From assembly GCA_947175655.1 (NCBI GenBank), contig CAMWNQ010000049.1:1-11048 (forward strand): 11,048 bases of DNA, read 5' to 3'. Every line of letters begins with the position of its first letter. Positions within the stretch are counted from its first letter, which is position 1. Positions 1 to 7,123 of this stretch are shown here, in pieces. The DNA is from an uncultured Clostridia bacterium (lineage in GTDB: Bacteria > Bacillota > Clostridia > Oscillospirales > Ruminococcaceae). The translations under genes and the position numbers were made by a program. Below the pieces are notes generated by a model. That model was not told where the DNA came from. It ran no database searches and was given only the letters and a program-made list of their open reading frames with translations.

Positions 1-16
1 AATCTGAAAATAACGG

Positions 17-22
17 TATAAT
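17..22 (+). promoter_or_regulatory. Candidate -10 box for the murT-like operon
   Basis: A perfect TATAAT lies 64 bases before the first ATG of the plus-strand gene block, which would give a leader of about 55-60 bases. The matching -35 box would fall at or before the left edge of the window, so it cannot be assessed. The surroundings are very AT-rich, so a chance match is possible. A TTGACA at 50-55 has no acceptable -10 box 16-18 bases downstream and is better explained as one arm of a small hairpin. Confidence 0.35.
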
Positions 23-35
23 ATAAAAGTATAAA

Positions 36-60
36 TTATCTGTATTTTTTTGACAGATGA
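36..60 (+). other. Small hairpin in the putative 5' leader of the operon
   Basis: ATCTGT (38-43) can pair with ACAGAT (53-58) across a nine-base loop that is mostly T. Positions 36-37 and 59-60 could add two weak pairs. The stem is short and AT-rich. It could be a weak leader structure or the end of a gene upstream of the window. There is no T-tract after the 3' arm, so it is not a convincing terminator. Confidence 0.25.
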
Positions 61-86
61 AATAAATTATAAAGGCAAGTGTTTTT

Positions 87-1457
87 ATGAAAAAACCAAT
101 AAGATTTTATCTTTCCGTTTTTGGTGGAAAATTAATGATTAAGCTTATGCGAATGATGAAAAGAAATGCAACGAATCTCCCTGGAGAAGCATCTCTGATA
201 TTTTTTCCTAAACTTCTTAACTATATTGATATGCCTGAAGAAGTCATAGTAATTACAGGAACAAATGGGAAAACTACCGTTTCAAATATGATTTCTGATA
301 TCCTTGAAGGCAACGGCTGTAAATTCATCTCAAACCGTTTCGGAGGAAATGTAGATACCGGCATAGCCTCAATACTTCTTGACAACTGTACTTTCGGAGG
401 AAAATGCCGTGCAAAAATGGCTGTATTTGAAGTAGATGAAAGAAGTGCAGGAAGAATACTTCCATTTGTAAAGCCAAGCTATCTGGTATGTACAAATTTA
501 CAGCGTGATTCTATGAAAAGAAATGCACATACTGAATATATCTTCAATTTTCTTAACAACAATATATCAGGAAATACTAAACTTATCCTCAATGCTGATG
601 ATATTATAAGTTCCTCACTGCGTCCTGAAAATAAAAGAGCTTATTTCGGAATAACCCGTCAGCAGAATGAAGAATCAAATGATAAAAGCATAATCTGTGA
701 TGCTGTATTATGTCCGAAATGCAAATCACATCTTGTATTTGATTTCAAACGATATAATCATATAGGACAGGCACACTGTGAAAAATGCGGATATAAAAAT
801 CCTGATGCAAATTACTGTGTTGAAAGTATCGATTACAAAAACAAAAAACTTGTTATAAATCATAATGGCATTAAAGAAGAATATCCGCTTGTTGAAAAAA
901 GAATAACAGATATATATAATACATCTGCTGCTATTGCCCTTACAAGAGAATTCGGAGTGTCTCAGGAAAACATTGTAAAAATGCTATCAAAGACAAAAAT
1001 AGTAAAAACACGATATGATAATTATAAAATTGGAAACCACGAGGTTATAATATCTCTTGCAAAAGGTCAGAATCCTGTTGCCTGTTCTGGAGTCTGCAAT
1101 GCTGTTTCAAAAGAAACAGGAAACAAAGCAGTCATAATGATTCTTGAAGATTTCTATGATGCACAGAAGACTTCTGAAAATCTTGCTTGGATTTATGAAA
1201 CCGATTTTGAATATCTCAAAGATGAAAGTATAAAACAGATTATAGTCGGAGGCAAACGCTGTTCGGACTATCTTCTCAGACTGCTTATGGCTGGTATCGA
1301 TAAAGATAAAATAAGCATATGTGATTCTGAAACTGATACTGTATCATACCTCAAACCTGAAAATGTTGAAAAAATTATGATTATGTATGATCTTTTTAAT
1401 ACAAAATCACTTGAAGAAATCAAATCACAGCTTGAAGAAAAACTGGGAGGAAAATAA
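87..1457 (+). CDS. murT: MurT-like Mur ligase (divergent lipid II isoglutaminyl synthase ligase subunit)
   Basis: This is a 456-residue Mur-ligase-family protein with the MurT layout and near the family's usual length of about 440. The sequence shows the P-loop GTNGKTT (residues 58-64), the segment SNRFGGN...TGIA (82-93), the acidic motif FEVDE (114-118), LNADD (168-172), a MurT-type zinc ribbon (C209/C212 and C231/C234) and a C-terminal DUF1727-like domain from about residue 315. In the known family, MurT uses ATP to activate the alpha-carboxyl of D-Glu in lipid II for amidation with ammonia from GatD, in the cytoplasm at the membrane. This copy is divergent. The near-invariant TNLFRDQLDRYGE stretch reads TNLQRDSMKRNAH (137-149). 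The DUF1727 segment usually reading DVSW, whose Asp completes the GatD catalytic triad, reads NLAW (N365-W368). The start ATG has an AAAGG about 11 bases upstream, and the N-terminal RFYLSVFGGKL fits the family start. It is the first gene of the operon; gatD begins two bases after its stop. The family call is secure, but canonical function is doubtful. Confidence 0.88.
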   Translation: MKKPIRFYLSVFGGKLMIKLMRMMKRNATNLPGEASLIFFPKLLNYIDMPEEVIVITGTNGKTTVSNMISDILEGNGCKFISNRFGGNVDTGIASILLDNCTFGGKCRAKMAVFEVDERSAGRILPFVKPSYLVCTNLQRDSMKRNAHTEYIFNFLNNNISGNTKLILNADDIISSSLRPENKRAYFGITRQQNEESNDKSIICDAVLCPKCKSHLVFDFKRYNHIGQAHCEKCGYKNPDANYCVESIDYKNKKLVINHNGIKEEYPLVEKRITDIYNTSAAIALTREFGVSQENIVKMLSKTKIVKTRYDNYKIGNHEVIISLAKGQNPVACSGVCNAVSKETGNKAVIMILEDFYDAQKTSENLAWIYETDFEYLKDESIKQIIVGGKRCSDYLLRLLMAGIDKDKISICDSETDTVSYLKPENVEKIMIMYDLFNTKSLEEIKSQLEEKLGGK

Positions 1458-1459
1458 AA

Positions 1460-2170
1460 ATGACTGTTGAAATTTTATATTCAGAAGTATGTAATCTTTT
1501 CGGAGATATAGGAAACGTAAGATATCTTGAAAAATCACTTCCAGATGCTGAATTTATATATACACGTCTGGGAGAAAAACCATTTTTTGCGAAAAATAAA
1601 ACAGATTTGATATATCTCGGTTCAATGAGTGAAAGCGTTCAGGAACTTGTAATAAAAGAACTTTCAGTATACAGGTCAAGACTTGAAGAAATGATAAAAA
1701 ACAATACAGCTTTTATAATAACTGGAAATGCTGTTGATATATTCGGGAAATCCATAGTTGATGAAAATGGTGATGCTGTAAAAGGTCTCGGTCTGATTGA
1801 TATGAAAGTGACACGTGATATGAATCATCGTTACAGTGGTTTTGTGCTTTCAGAAAGGGATAATCTTGAATTTGTAGGATTTCAGGCACAGTTTACTGAA
1901 ACTTTTCTTGAAGATGAAAGTCAGAAATTCCTGACAGTAAAAAAAGGCAGAGGAATGAATGAAAAATCAGATTATGAAGGCATTAAAATAAACAATTTCT
2001 ATGCAACAAATCTTTTAGGTCCTTTTTTACTTGTAAATCCATTATTCACCAAAAAATTTCTTTCAGATATAACCGGAACTGATATAAAAATTGCATTTGA
2101 ATCAGAATCAATAGAAGCATATAAAAAACGTGTTGAGGATTTCAAAAATCCTTCAATAAAAGTACACTAA
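1460..2170 (+). CDS. gatD: GatD-like glutamine amidotransferase-fold protein, catalytic residues apparently lost
   Basis: This 236-residue protein has the length and order of GatD, the class I (CobB/CobQ-type) glutaminase partner of MurT. Family landmarks visible are the N-terminal ILYSEVCNLFGDIGNVRYLE (5-24), DLIYLGS (49-55), GKSI (96-99), a KGLGL segment (108-112), EFVGF (137-141), KGRG (162-165) and NLLGPFLLVNP (184-194). In canonical GatD the nucleophile elbow reads like ICGGYQ and the catalytic His lies in TYLHGP. Here the elbow is ITGNAV, so the Cys position is T88 or G89. The second motif is TNLLGP, with L186 at the His position. The usual GFENHGGRT region reads GFQAQFTET (140-148). 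The only cysteine is C11 in the N-terminal strand, so there is no obvious replacement nucleophile. GGAGG (1447-1451) sits eight bases before the ATG, and translation is probably coupled to murT. The fold and pairing are well supported; glutaminase activity is unlikely from sequence. Confidence 0.85.
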   Translation: MTVEILYSEVCNLFGDIGNVRYLEKSLPDAEFIYTRLGEKPFFAKNKTDLIYLGSMSESVQELVIKELSVYRSRLEEMIKNNTAFIITGNAVDIFGKSIVDENGDAVKGLGLIDMKVTRDMNHRYSGFVLSERDNLEFVGFQAQFTETFLEDESQKFLTVKKGRGMNEKSDYEGIKINNFYATNLLGPFLLVNPLFTKKFLSDITGTDIKIAFESESIEAYKKRVEDFKNPSIKVH

Positions 2171-2185
2171 TTCAGGACGGTAAAT

Positions 2186-3559
2186 ATGGAAAATTTAAAA
2201 AATCAATTCAGAATTATTATAAAGTCCAAGACAATAAATGAGATGTTCAGCAATATAACTCAGGACATTATCGAATTTATAGCATTCATACCCATCATTA
2301 TTATGACTCTTTCTCCCTTATATCAACTCATTAAAAACTTTTTTATATCATATCACTATACATTTACTATAAATTCAATAAATCAGATAGCCGGAATACT
2401 CGGTATATTTTTACTGATTCTGTTTATCGGAAAAAACATTGCTGAAAAGCGTAAAATATCTGAATTGATTAAAGAAAACAAAACAATGATGTTTTTTATA
2501 ATCTTTTCCGCACTAATGATAATATCAACTGTTATAAATGGATTTAATGATTATGTTTTCCACGGTGACAGATACAGAAATGAAAGTCTTTTCACATATC
2601 TGATATATTTCTTGATATATTTTTTCTGTGCCTCACTTATAAAAAACGGAAAATTAAAATCAGTTGCAATTTACACATATATCTCAGGAAGTATTGTAAT
2701 AGGGATATTTTCTATTATACACGTTTTTTTTACACCTATTGAACAATTTTCACACTATATGGCAGATATTGAAAGACATCAATTAACATCTATATTTATG
2801 CAGTTCAATCACTATGGATATTATCTTCTTATGGCAATACTTCTGAGCAGTTCGATGTTTATTCTTGAAAAAAGCAGAACGCTTAAAATATTATGTATGT
2901 TCAGTTTTATATTGAATGTTGTAGTGCTGATAATAAACAATACTTTTGGCTGTTATCTTGCCTGTTTTCTTGCTATGATATTTAATATAATAGTTCTCCA
3001 CATAAAAGAAAGAAAAATAAATAAAAATGCAGTTTTTATGCTGATATGCTTTATAGCGATTTCCTGTATAATGACTCTGTGGTATAATACAATATTCACC
3101 AATATATACACCTTCATACTGGACATATTAAAAATTGCCAGAAACTCAGAAGATGCTGAAAATGCAGGCACTCACAGGTGGAAACTCTGGAAATATACAG
3201 CAAGCTACATAAAGGAAAAGCCAGTTTTTGGATTTGGTGTTGAAGGTATATCTCAGAGATTAGATAAGGATACCGGAGTTGACCGTTCACATAATGAATT
3301 CTTGCAATACTCTGCTTTTTTCGGTATACCATCAGCAATAATATATATATGCGGTGTTATGACAGTATTTTTTGAAGGTCTTAAAAATAAAAGCAAACTC
3401 GACATATATACAATTACTGCAATAATCACAGCTTTTGGTTATCTTGTATCGTCATTTTTTGGAAATACAATGTATTACACTGCACCGTTCTTATTTATAT
3501 TTCTAGGATTTGCATTTACAGGTAACAACAAAATAATCAAGAATAATAAAGGAGATTAA
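2186..3559 (+). CDS. O-antigen ligase / Wzy-like polytopic membrane protein
   Basis: This 457-residue, strongly hydrophobic protein has about 12 predicted membrane segments (roughly residues 28-46, 66-84, 101-119, 134-152, 160-181, 206-226, 233-250, 255-273, 281-299, 377-396, 405-424, 428-446). A large loop at about 300-376 holds the family hallmarks. HRWKLWKYTASYI followed by KPVFGFGVEG (330-354) and RSHNEFLQ (367-374), with R367, H369 and N370, match the Wzy_C/WaaL region. GDRYRNESLFTYL (127-139) also matches the conserved segment of Gram-positive members. Such proteins move or polymerise undecaprenyl-linked sugars on the outer face of the membrane; the substrate cannot be told from sequence. 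AGGACGG (2174-2180) lies five bases before the ATG. It begins 15 bases after gatD and ends three bases before the next gene, so it sits inside the operon. Its place behind a Mur-ligase pair suggests a role in wall-linked polymer assembly, which is inference. Confidence 0.8.
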   Translation: MENLKNQFRIIIKSKTINEMFSNITQDIIEFIAFIPIIIMTLSPLYQLIKNFFISYHYTFTINSINQIAGILGIFLLILFIGKNIAEKRKISELIKENKTMMFFIIFSALMIISTVINGFNDYVFHGDRYRNESLFTYLIYFLIYFFCASLIKNGKLKSVAIYTYISGSIVIGIFSIIHVFFTPIEQFSHYMADIERHQLTSIFMQFNHYGYYLLMAILLSSSMFILEKSRTLKILCMFSFILNVVVLIINNTFGCYLACFLAMIFNIIVLHIKERKINKNAVFMLICFIAISCIMTLWYNTIFTNIYTFILDILKIARNSEDAENAGTHRWKLWKYTASYIKEKPVFGFGVEGISQRLDKDTGVDRSHNEFLQYSAFFGIPSAIIYICGVMTVFFEGLKNKSKLDIYTITAIITAFGYLVSSFFGNTMYYTAPFLFIFLGFAFTGNNKIIKNNKGD

Positions 3560-3562
3560 AAA

Positions 3563-4693
3563 ATGAATAAAAAAGAAACTTCTGAAATTAAAAAGAATTT
3601 TTCAGATAAAAGCGGTTTTTTCATAATGGAAAAAGTTCTTACAGCCTTTGTCGACTCGGAAAAAAATGTAAGATATCAGAATATTTCTTCATGTATTACT
3701 ATGGAAAATGATGAAAATGATTTATACAGCAATATTCTTAAAAAAGTTTTAAATACCAATGTAGGAAAAAATTTCATAGAGTATGAATTCCCCAATGATG
3801 CATATGATGATGGAAACAGTCAGAATATATTATATAAGCTTCTCCAGTCTGAACTTAAAGATGAAGAATCGGCTGAAAACTTTGTAAATCATATAGCGAA
3901 TCATATAACATATACTGGACAGTTCGCAATAATAACTGCTTACTGCAACTATACAATAAAGAAAAAAAATAAGCTTGATGAATATGGTGAAGATGCCGAT
4001 GAAGTTTACAGATATATTCTTACTGCCATATGTCCTGTTGAGGTGAGCGAAACAGGTTTTGTATTTGATTCTTTCAATAATGAAATAACAAGAAAAATAA
4101 ATACGGAACTCCTTATAAGCAAATCACCGTCCGACGGATTTCTTTATCCTGTATTCAGCAACAGGAGCTGTGACGTAAATCATATAATGTATTATGCAAG
4201 AAAAGCCGACAAGCCTAATATTTCAATAATAGAAAATGTTCTGGGATGTCAGTTTGTGATGTCAGCAGACGCTGAAAAATCCAGTTTTCATAATATACTG
4301 AAAACAGTTGTTGGAGATGAACTGAATTATAATTTAATAAATACTGTCAATGAAAAAATCAAGGATTTCGTTGAGGAAAATAAAAATGAAACAGATACAA
4401 GTACTATAGACTGTAATAAAATACACAGCATTCTTGAAGAGTCCGGAGTTTCTCCTGAAAGATTACAGGCTCTTGATACTGTTTATGAATCTTCGTGTGG
4501 AAATGCACCTCTTACAGCATCAAATCTGATAGAAAACAAAACAGTTCTCACATCTTCCGGAATAACAGTAAATATAAAATCCTCTGCTTCTGATAAAATA
4601 CATACAAAAGTTATAGACGGCAGAAAATATCTTCTCATTGATATTGAAGACCCTAATATTGAAATAAATGGACTGCCGGTAAATCTCAAATAA
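3563..4693 (+). CDS. DUF4317 family protein
   Basis: This 376-residue soluble protein has no signal peptide or membrane segment. It resembles the DUF4317 family of Clostridia: an N-terminal MNKKETSEIKKNFS, then EYILTAICPVEVSETG-like text (here YRYILTAICPVEVSETG, about 149-165), DGFLYPVFSNRSCDV (about 191-205) followed by IMYYARK, and ENVLGCQF (about 224-231). The family is uncharacterised, and I know of no established function. It is acidic and rich in Asn, Asp and Glu, with a mixed helical C-terminal half ending in a short beta-rich tail. A strong AAAGGAG (3548-3554) lies eight bases before the ATG, the best ribosome binding site in the operon, so this protein may be made in larger amount than its neighbours. 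It lies three bases after the membrane gene and 17 before the CLC gene. The family call rests on recalled motifs. Confidence 0.8.
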   Translation: MNKKETSEIKKNFSDKSGFFIMEKVLTAFVDSEKNVRYQNISSCITMENDENDLYSNILKKVLNTNVGKNFIEYEFPNDAYDDGNSQNILYKLLQSELKDEESAENFVNHIANHITYTGQFAIITAYCNYTIKKKNKLDEYGEDADEVYRYILTAICPVEVSETGFVFDSFNNEITRKINTELLISKSPSDGFLYPVFSNRSCDVNHIMYYARKADKPNISIIENVLGCQFVMSADAEKSSFHNILKTVVGDELNYNLINTVNEKIKDFVEENKNETDTSTIDCNKIHSILEESGVSPERLQALDTVYESSCGNAPLTASNLIENKTVLTSSGITVNIKSSASDKIHTKVIDGRKYLLIDIEDPNIEINGLPVNLK

Positions 4694-4710
4694 TTTTACA
4701 GGTAAATAAA

Positions 4711-5955
4711 ATGGAAATCATAAAAAAAATAAAAAACAATTTTGCTCCCATCTATGCAGGATTTCTCAAATGGCTTTTAATAGGTTCTTTTATAGGCATT
4801 CTTGTAGGACTTGTTGGAACTCTTTTTTACTACTGCATTGAAACAGTCACAGATTTAAGAAAATCACATTCTTTTATTATATGGCTTCTTCCGCTGGGAG
4901 GAATTGCAATAGTTCAGTTTTATAAAGCTATGGGATATCCCGATGACAAGGGAACAAATCTTGTAATATCAACTGCACGTGACGGAGAAAAAATGAGCAT
5001 ACGTCATACAGTCTGCATATTTGTTGCATCAGTCATAACGCATATGCTGGGAGGTTCAAGCGGACGTGAAGGTGCAGCTCTTCAGATTGGTGGAAGTATC
5101 GGTTCACAGTTCGGAAGAATATTCAGGCTTGATGAAGATGATAGAAAAATTATAGTTATGTGTGGAATGAGTGCCTGTTTTTCAGCACTCTTCGGAACTC
5201 CTGTAACAGCAACTGTATTTGCTCTTGAAGTATGCATAGTAGGTTCTGTTCAATATTCAGCATTAGTCCCTTGTATAATATCCGCCGTATCAGCAATGAA
5301 AACGGCAGAATTTTTTAATGTTTCTGATTTTCATCTTAAAGTAGACGTTCCAGAATACAGCATTATAAATTATAGCAAAATAATTCTGCTGGCTGTTTTG
5401 TGTGCCATAGTAAGCTGTATATTCTGCGGAACAATGAAAATCACATCAAAATACTACAAAAAGATAAAAAACAAGAACCTCCGTGCATTTACAGGCGGTC
5501 TTATAGTAGCAATGCTTACATTTGCAATAGGTACTTTTGACTATAATGGTGCAGGCGGAGATATAATAGAAAAATCTTTTGATGAAAAACTGCCTCCGGA
5601 AGCATTTGCATTAAAAATAATATTTACTGCTCTGACTTTAAGTGCAGGATTCAAAGGCGGTGAGATAGTACCAGTATTCTTTATCGGTTCAACATTCGGA
5701 AATCTTATGGCAAGAATTCTCAATATGAACTATTCAATATGTTCAGCAGTGGGAATGGTCACAGTTTTCTGCGGTGCGACCAATTGTCCGCTTGCATCAA
5801 TAATCCTGAGTATTGAACTTTTCGGCAGTCAGGGATTTATATTTTATGCATTGGGCTGTTGTGTAGCATTTATGATTTCAGGATATCAAAGTCTTTACAG
5901 TTCACAGAAATTCAGGTATTCAAAAATAAAGCCTACAGAAAAAACGGACGGATAA
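4711..5955 (+). CDS. CLC-family anion transporter, likely CLC-F type fluoride/proton antiporter
   Basis: This 414-residue CLC protein lacks a cytoplasmic CBS domain. CLC landmarks are GSSGREGAALQIGGSIGS (115-132) with the gating glutamate E120, FGTPVTATVFALEV (161-174), GGEIVPVFFIG (316-326) and SGYQSLYSSQ (390-399). Features that separate fluoride-exporting CLC-F from chloride CLCs are present. The GSGIP serine position is methionine (AMGYP, M74), the F-helix motif is GREGA rather than GREGP, and E318 and Y396 match residues important in the Enterococcus CLC-F protein by recall. The usual internal proton glutamate of chloride exchangers is V174. CLC-F proteins export fluoride in exchange for protons. 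One oddity is that the expected Thr two residues after E318 is V320. The ATG follows a weak AGG (4700-4702). It is the last gene of the operon, and its stop codon lies inside the terminator stem. No fluoride riboswitch fits in the 17-base gap before it. The CLC call is very sure; fluoride specificity is probable. Confidence 0.85.
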   Translation: MEIIKKIKNNFAPIYAGFLKWLLIGSFIGILVGLVGTLFYYCIETVTDLRKSHSFIIWLLPLGGIAIVQFYKAMGYPDDKGTNLVISTARDGEKMSIRHTVCIFVASVITHMLGGSSGREGAALQIGGSIGSQFGRIFRLDEDDRKIIVMCGMSACFSALFGTPVTATVFALEVCIVGSVQYSALVPCIISAVSAMKTAEFFNVSDFHLKVDVPEYSIINYSKIILLAVLCAIVSCIFCGTMKITSKYYKKIKNKNLRAFTGGLIVAMLTFAIGTFDYNGAGGDIIEKSFDEKLPPEAFALKIIFTALTLSAGFKGGEIVPVFFIGSTFGNLMARILNMNYSICSAVGMVTVFCGATNCPLASIILSIELFGSQGFIFYALGCCVAFMISGYQSLYSSQKFRYSKIKPTEKTDG

Positions 5956-5977
5956 TTAATTATCCGCCTGCTTTTTT
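5946..5977. terminator. Bidirectional intrinsic terminator between convergent genes
   Basis: CGGATAATTAATTATCCG (5950-5967) is a perfect 18-base palindrome. Three more pairs (5946-5948 with 5969-5971) extend it after one mismatch. It is followed by CTTTTTT on the plus strand. The A-tract at 5939-5945 gives a T-tract on the minus strand. It therefore suits termination of both the plus-strand operon and minus-strand ychF. The TAA stop of the CLC gene (5953-5955) lies within the 5' arm. Confidence 0.85.
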
Positions 5978-5988
5978 ATATATAATTA

Positions 5989-7083
5989 TTAAACATTGAA
6001 TCTAAATAATACAATATCCCCGTCATTCATAACATATTCCTTGCCTTCCAGTCTGACAAGACCCTTTTCTTTAGCTGATGCCATTGAACCACACGACATA
6101 AGGTCATCAAATGATACAACTTCTGCACGAATAAATCCCTTTTCAAAATCAGTATGTATTTTTCCTGCTGCCTGAGGTGCTTTAGTACCTTTCTGTATTG
6201 TCCACGCACGTACTTCAGGCTTGCCGGCTGTGAGATATGAAATCAATCCAAGAAGACTGTAACCCTCTTTTATAATTCTGTTGAGACCAGATTCCTCAAG
6301 ACCTAAATCGCCAAGGAACATTTCCTTATCTTCATCTTCCATATCAGCAATTTCAGCTTCAATCTGGGCACATATCGGAAATACTGCTGAATGTTCTTCT
6401 TCAGCGATTTCACATACTGCCTTATAATGCTTATTGTTTTCTATATTATTTCGGAAATCGTCTTCCCTGAGATTTGCAGCATATATTACAGGCTTTGCTG
6501 AAAGAAGCGGTGTTGATTTTATAGTTTCACGTTCATCATCAGTAAAATCAAAGGAACGTGCTGACTTTCCATTTTCGAGATGTTCTTTAAGACGTTCAAG
6601 GAAACTTACTTCAATAAGATATTTCTTATCACCCTTAGATGCCTTTTTAGCTCTATCTATACGACGTTCTATAAGTTCGATATCAGAGAAAATAAGCTCA
6701 AGATTTATAGTTTCAATATCTCTTGCCGGATTTATATTTCCATCAACGTGAGTTATATTGTCATCTTCAAAACATCTTACAACGTGTACTATAGCATCAA
6801 CTTCACGGATATCGGCAAGGAATTTATTTCCGAGACCTTCTCCCTTTGAAGCACCCTTTACAAGTCCTGCAATATCTACAAATTCGAGCATTGCCGGAGT
6901 AAATTTGTCAGGGTCATACATCTTTGCAAGAGCATCAAGACGTTCATCAGGTACTGATACAATACCTACATTTTTTTCAATTGTGCAGAATGGATAATTT
7001 GCTGACTCCGCCCCTGCATTTGTGAGTGCATTAAAAAGTGTACTTTTGCCAACATTAGGCAATCCAACCATACCAAGTTTCAT
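5989..7083 (-). CDS. ychF: YchF/OLA1-type redox-regulated ATPase
   Basis: This 364-residue protein matches the full length of bacterial YchF. The G1 loop is GLPNVGKS (7-14). The G3 region DIAGLVKGASKGEGLGNKFL starts at D70 and runs into the signature REVDAIVHVVRCF (93-105). The G4 position reads NLRE (204-207) instead of NKxD, the hallmark of this subfamily, which prefers ATP over GTP. A coiled-coil insertion spans about 128-175, and a TGS domain fills about 281-363 (TAGKPEVRAWTI, GKIHTDFEKGFIRAEV). YchF binds ribosomes and is linked to translation and stress responses. The ATG at 7083 is preceded by AAAGG at about 11 bases. The gene follows a membrane-protein gene with a 40-base gap and no hairpin, so the two may share a transcript. 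It ends at a shared terminator. No residue appears unusual; this is an ordinary core gene. Confidence 0.97.
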   Translation of the reverse strand: MKLGMVGLPNVGKSTLFNALTNAGAESANYPFCTIEKNVGIVSVPDERLDALAKMYDPDKFTPAMLEFVDIAGLVKGASKGEGLGNKFLADIREVDAIVHVVRCFEDDNITHVDGNINPARDIETINLELIFSDIELIERRIDRAKKASKGDKKYLIEVSFLERLKEHLENGKSARSFDFTDDERETIKSTPLLSAKPVIYAANLREDDFRNNIENNKHYKAVCEIAEEEHSAVFPICAQIEAEIADMEDEDKEMFLGDLGLEESGLNRIIKEGYSLLGLISYLTAGKPEVRAWTIQKGTKAPQAAGKIHTDFEKGFIRAEVVSFDDLMSCGSMASAKEKGLVRLEGKEYVMNDGDIVLFRFNV

Positions 7084-7123
7084 TTTTTACAAGACCTTTC
7101 TTTTATATAATTATATTATTTTA

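Noticed and set aside
50..55. TTGACA as a -35 box
   Set aside because: No -10-like hexamer lies 16-18 bases downstream (73-78 is AGGCAA), and the sequence forms one arm of a local hairpin.
2953..3338. Minus-strand open frames of 72 and 74 codons inside the Wzy-like gene
   Set aside because: They are antisense to a well-supported membrane protein gene, have no ribosome binding site and have no protein-like motif.
4483..4689. Minus-strand open frame of 68 codons
   Set aside because: It lies antisense to the end of the DUF4317 gene with no start signal.
4694..4710. Possible fluoride riboswitch before the CLC-F gene
   Set aside because: The gap is only 17 bases, far too short for the aptamer, and no matching structure is seen.
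5541..5723. Minus-strand open frame of 60 codons
   Set aside because: It is the reverse of conserved CLC coding sequence and has no start signal.
6434..6997. Several plus-strand open frames of 79-105 codons
   Set aside because: All are antisense to ychF, a conserved gene. Their Ser/Arg/Phe-rich translations are typical of reversed coding sequence.
7110..7115. TATAAT on the minus strand before ychF as an internal promoter
   Set aside because: It sits in a very AT-rich spacer without a -35 box at proper distance, so it is likely a chance match.
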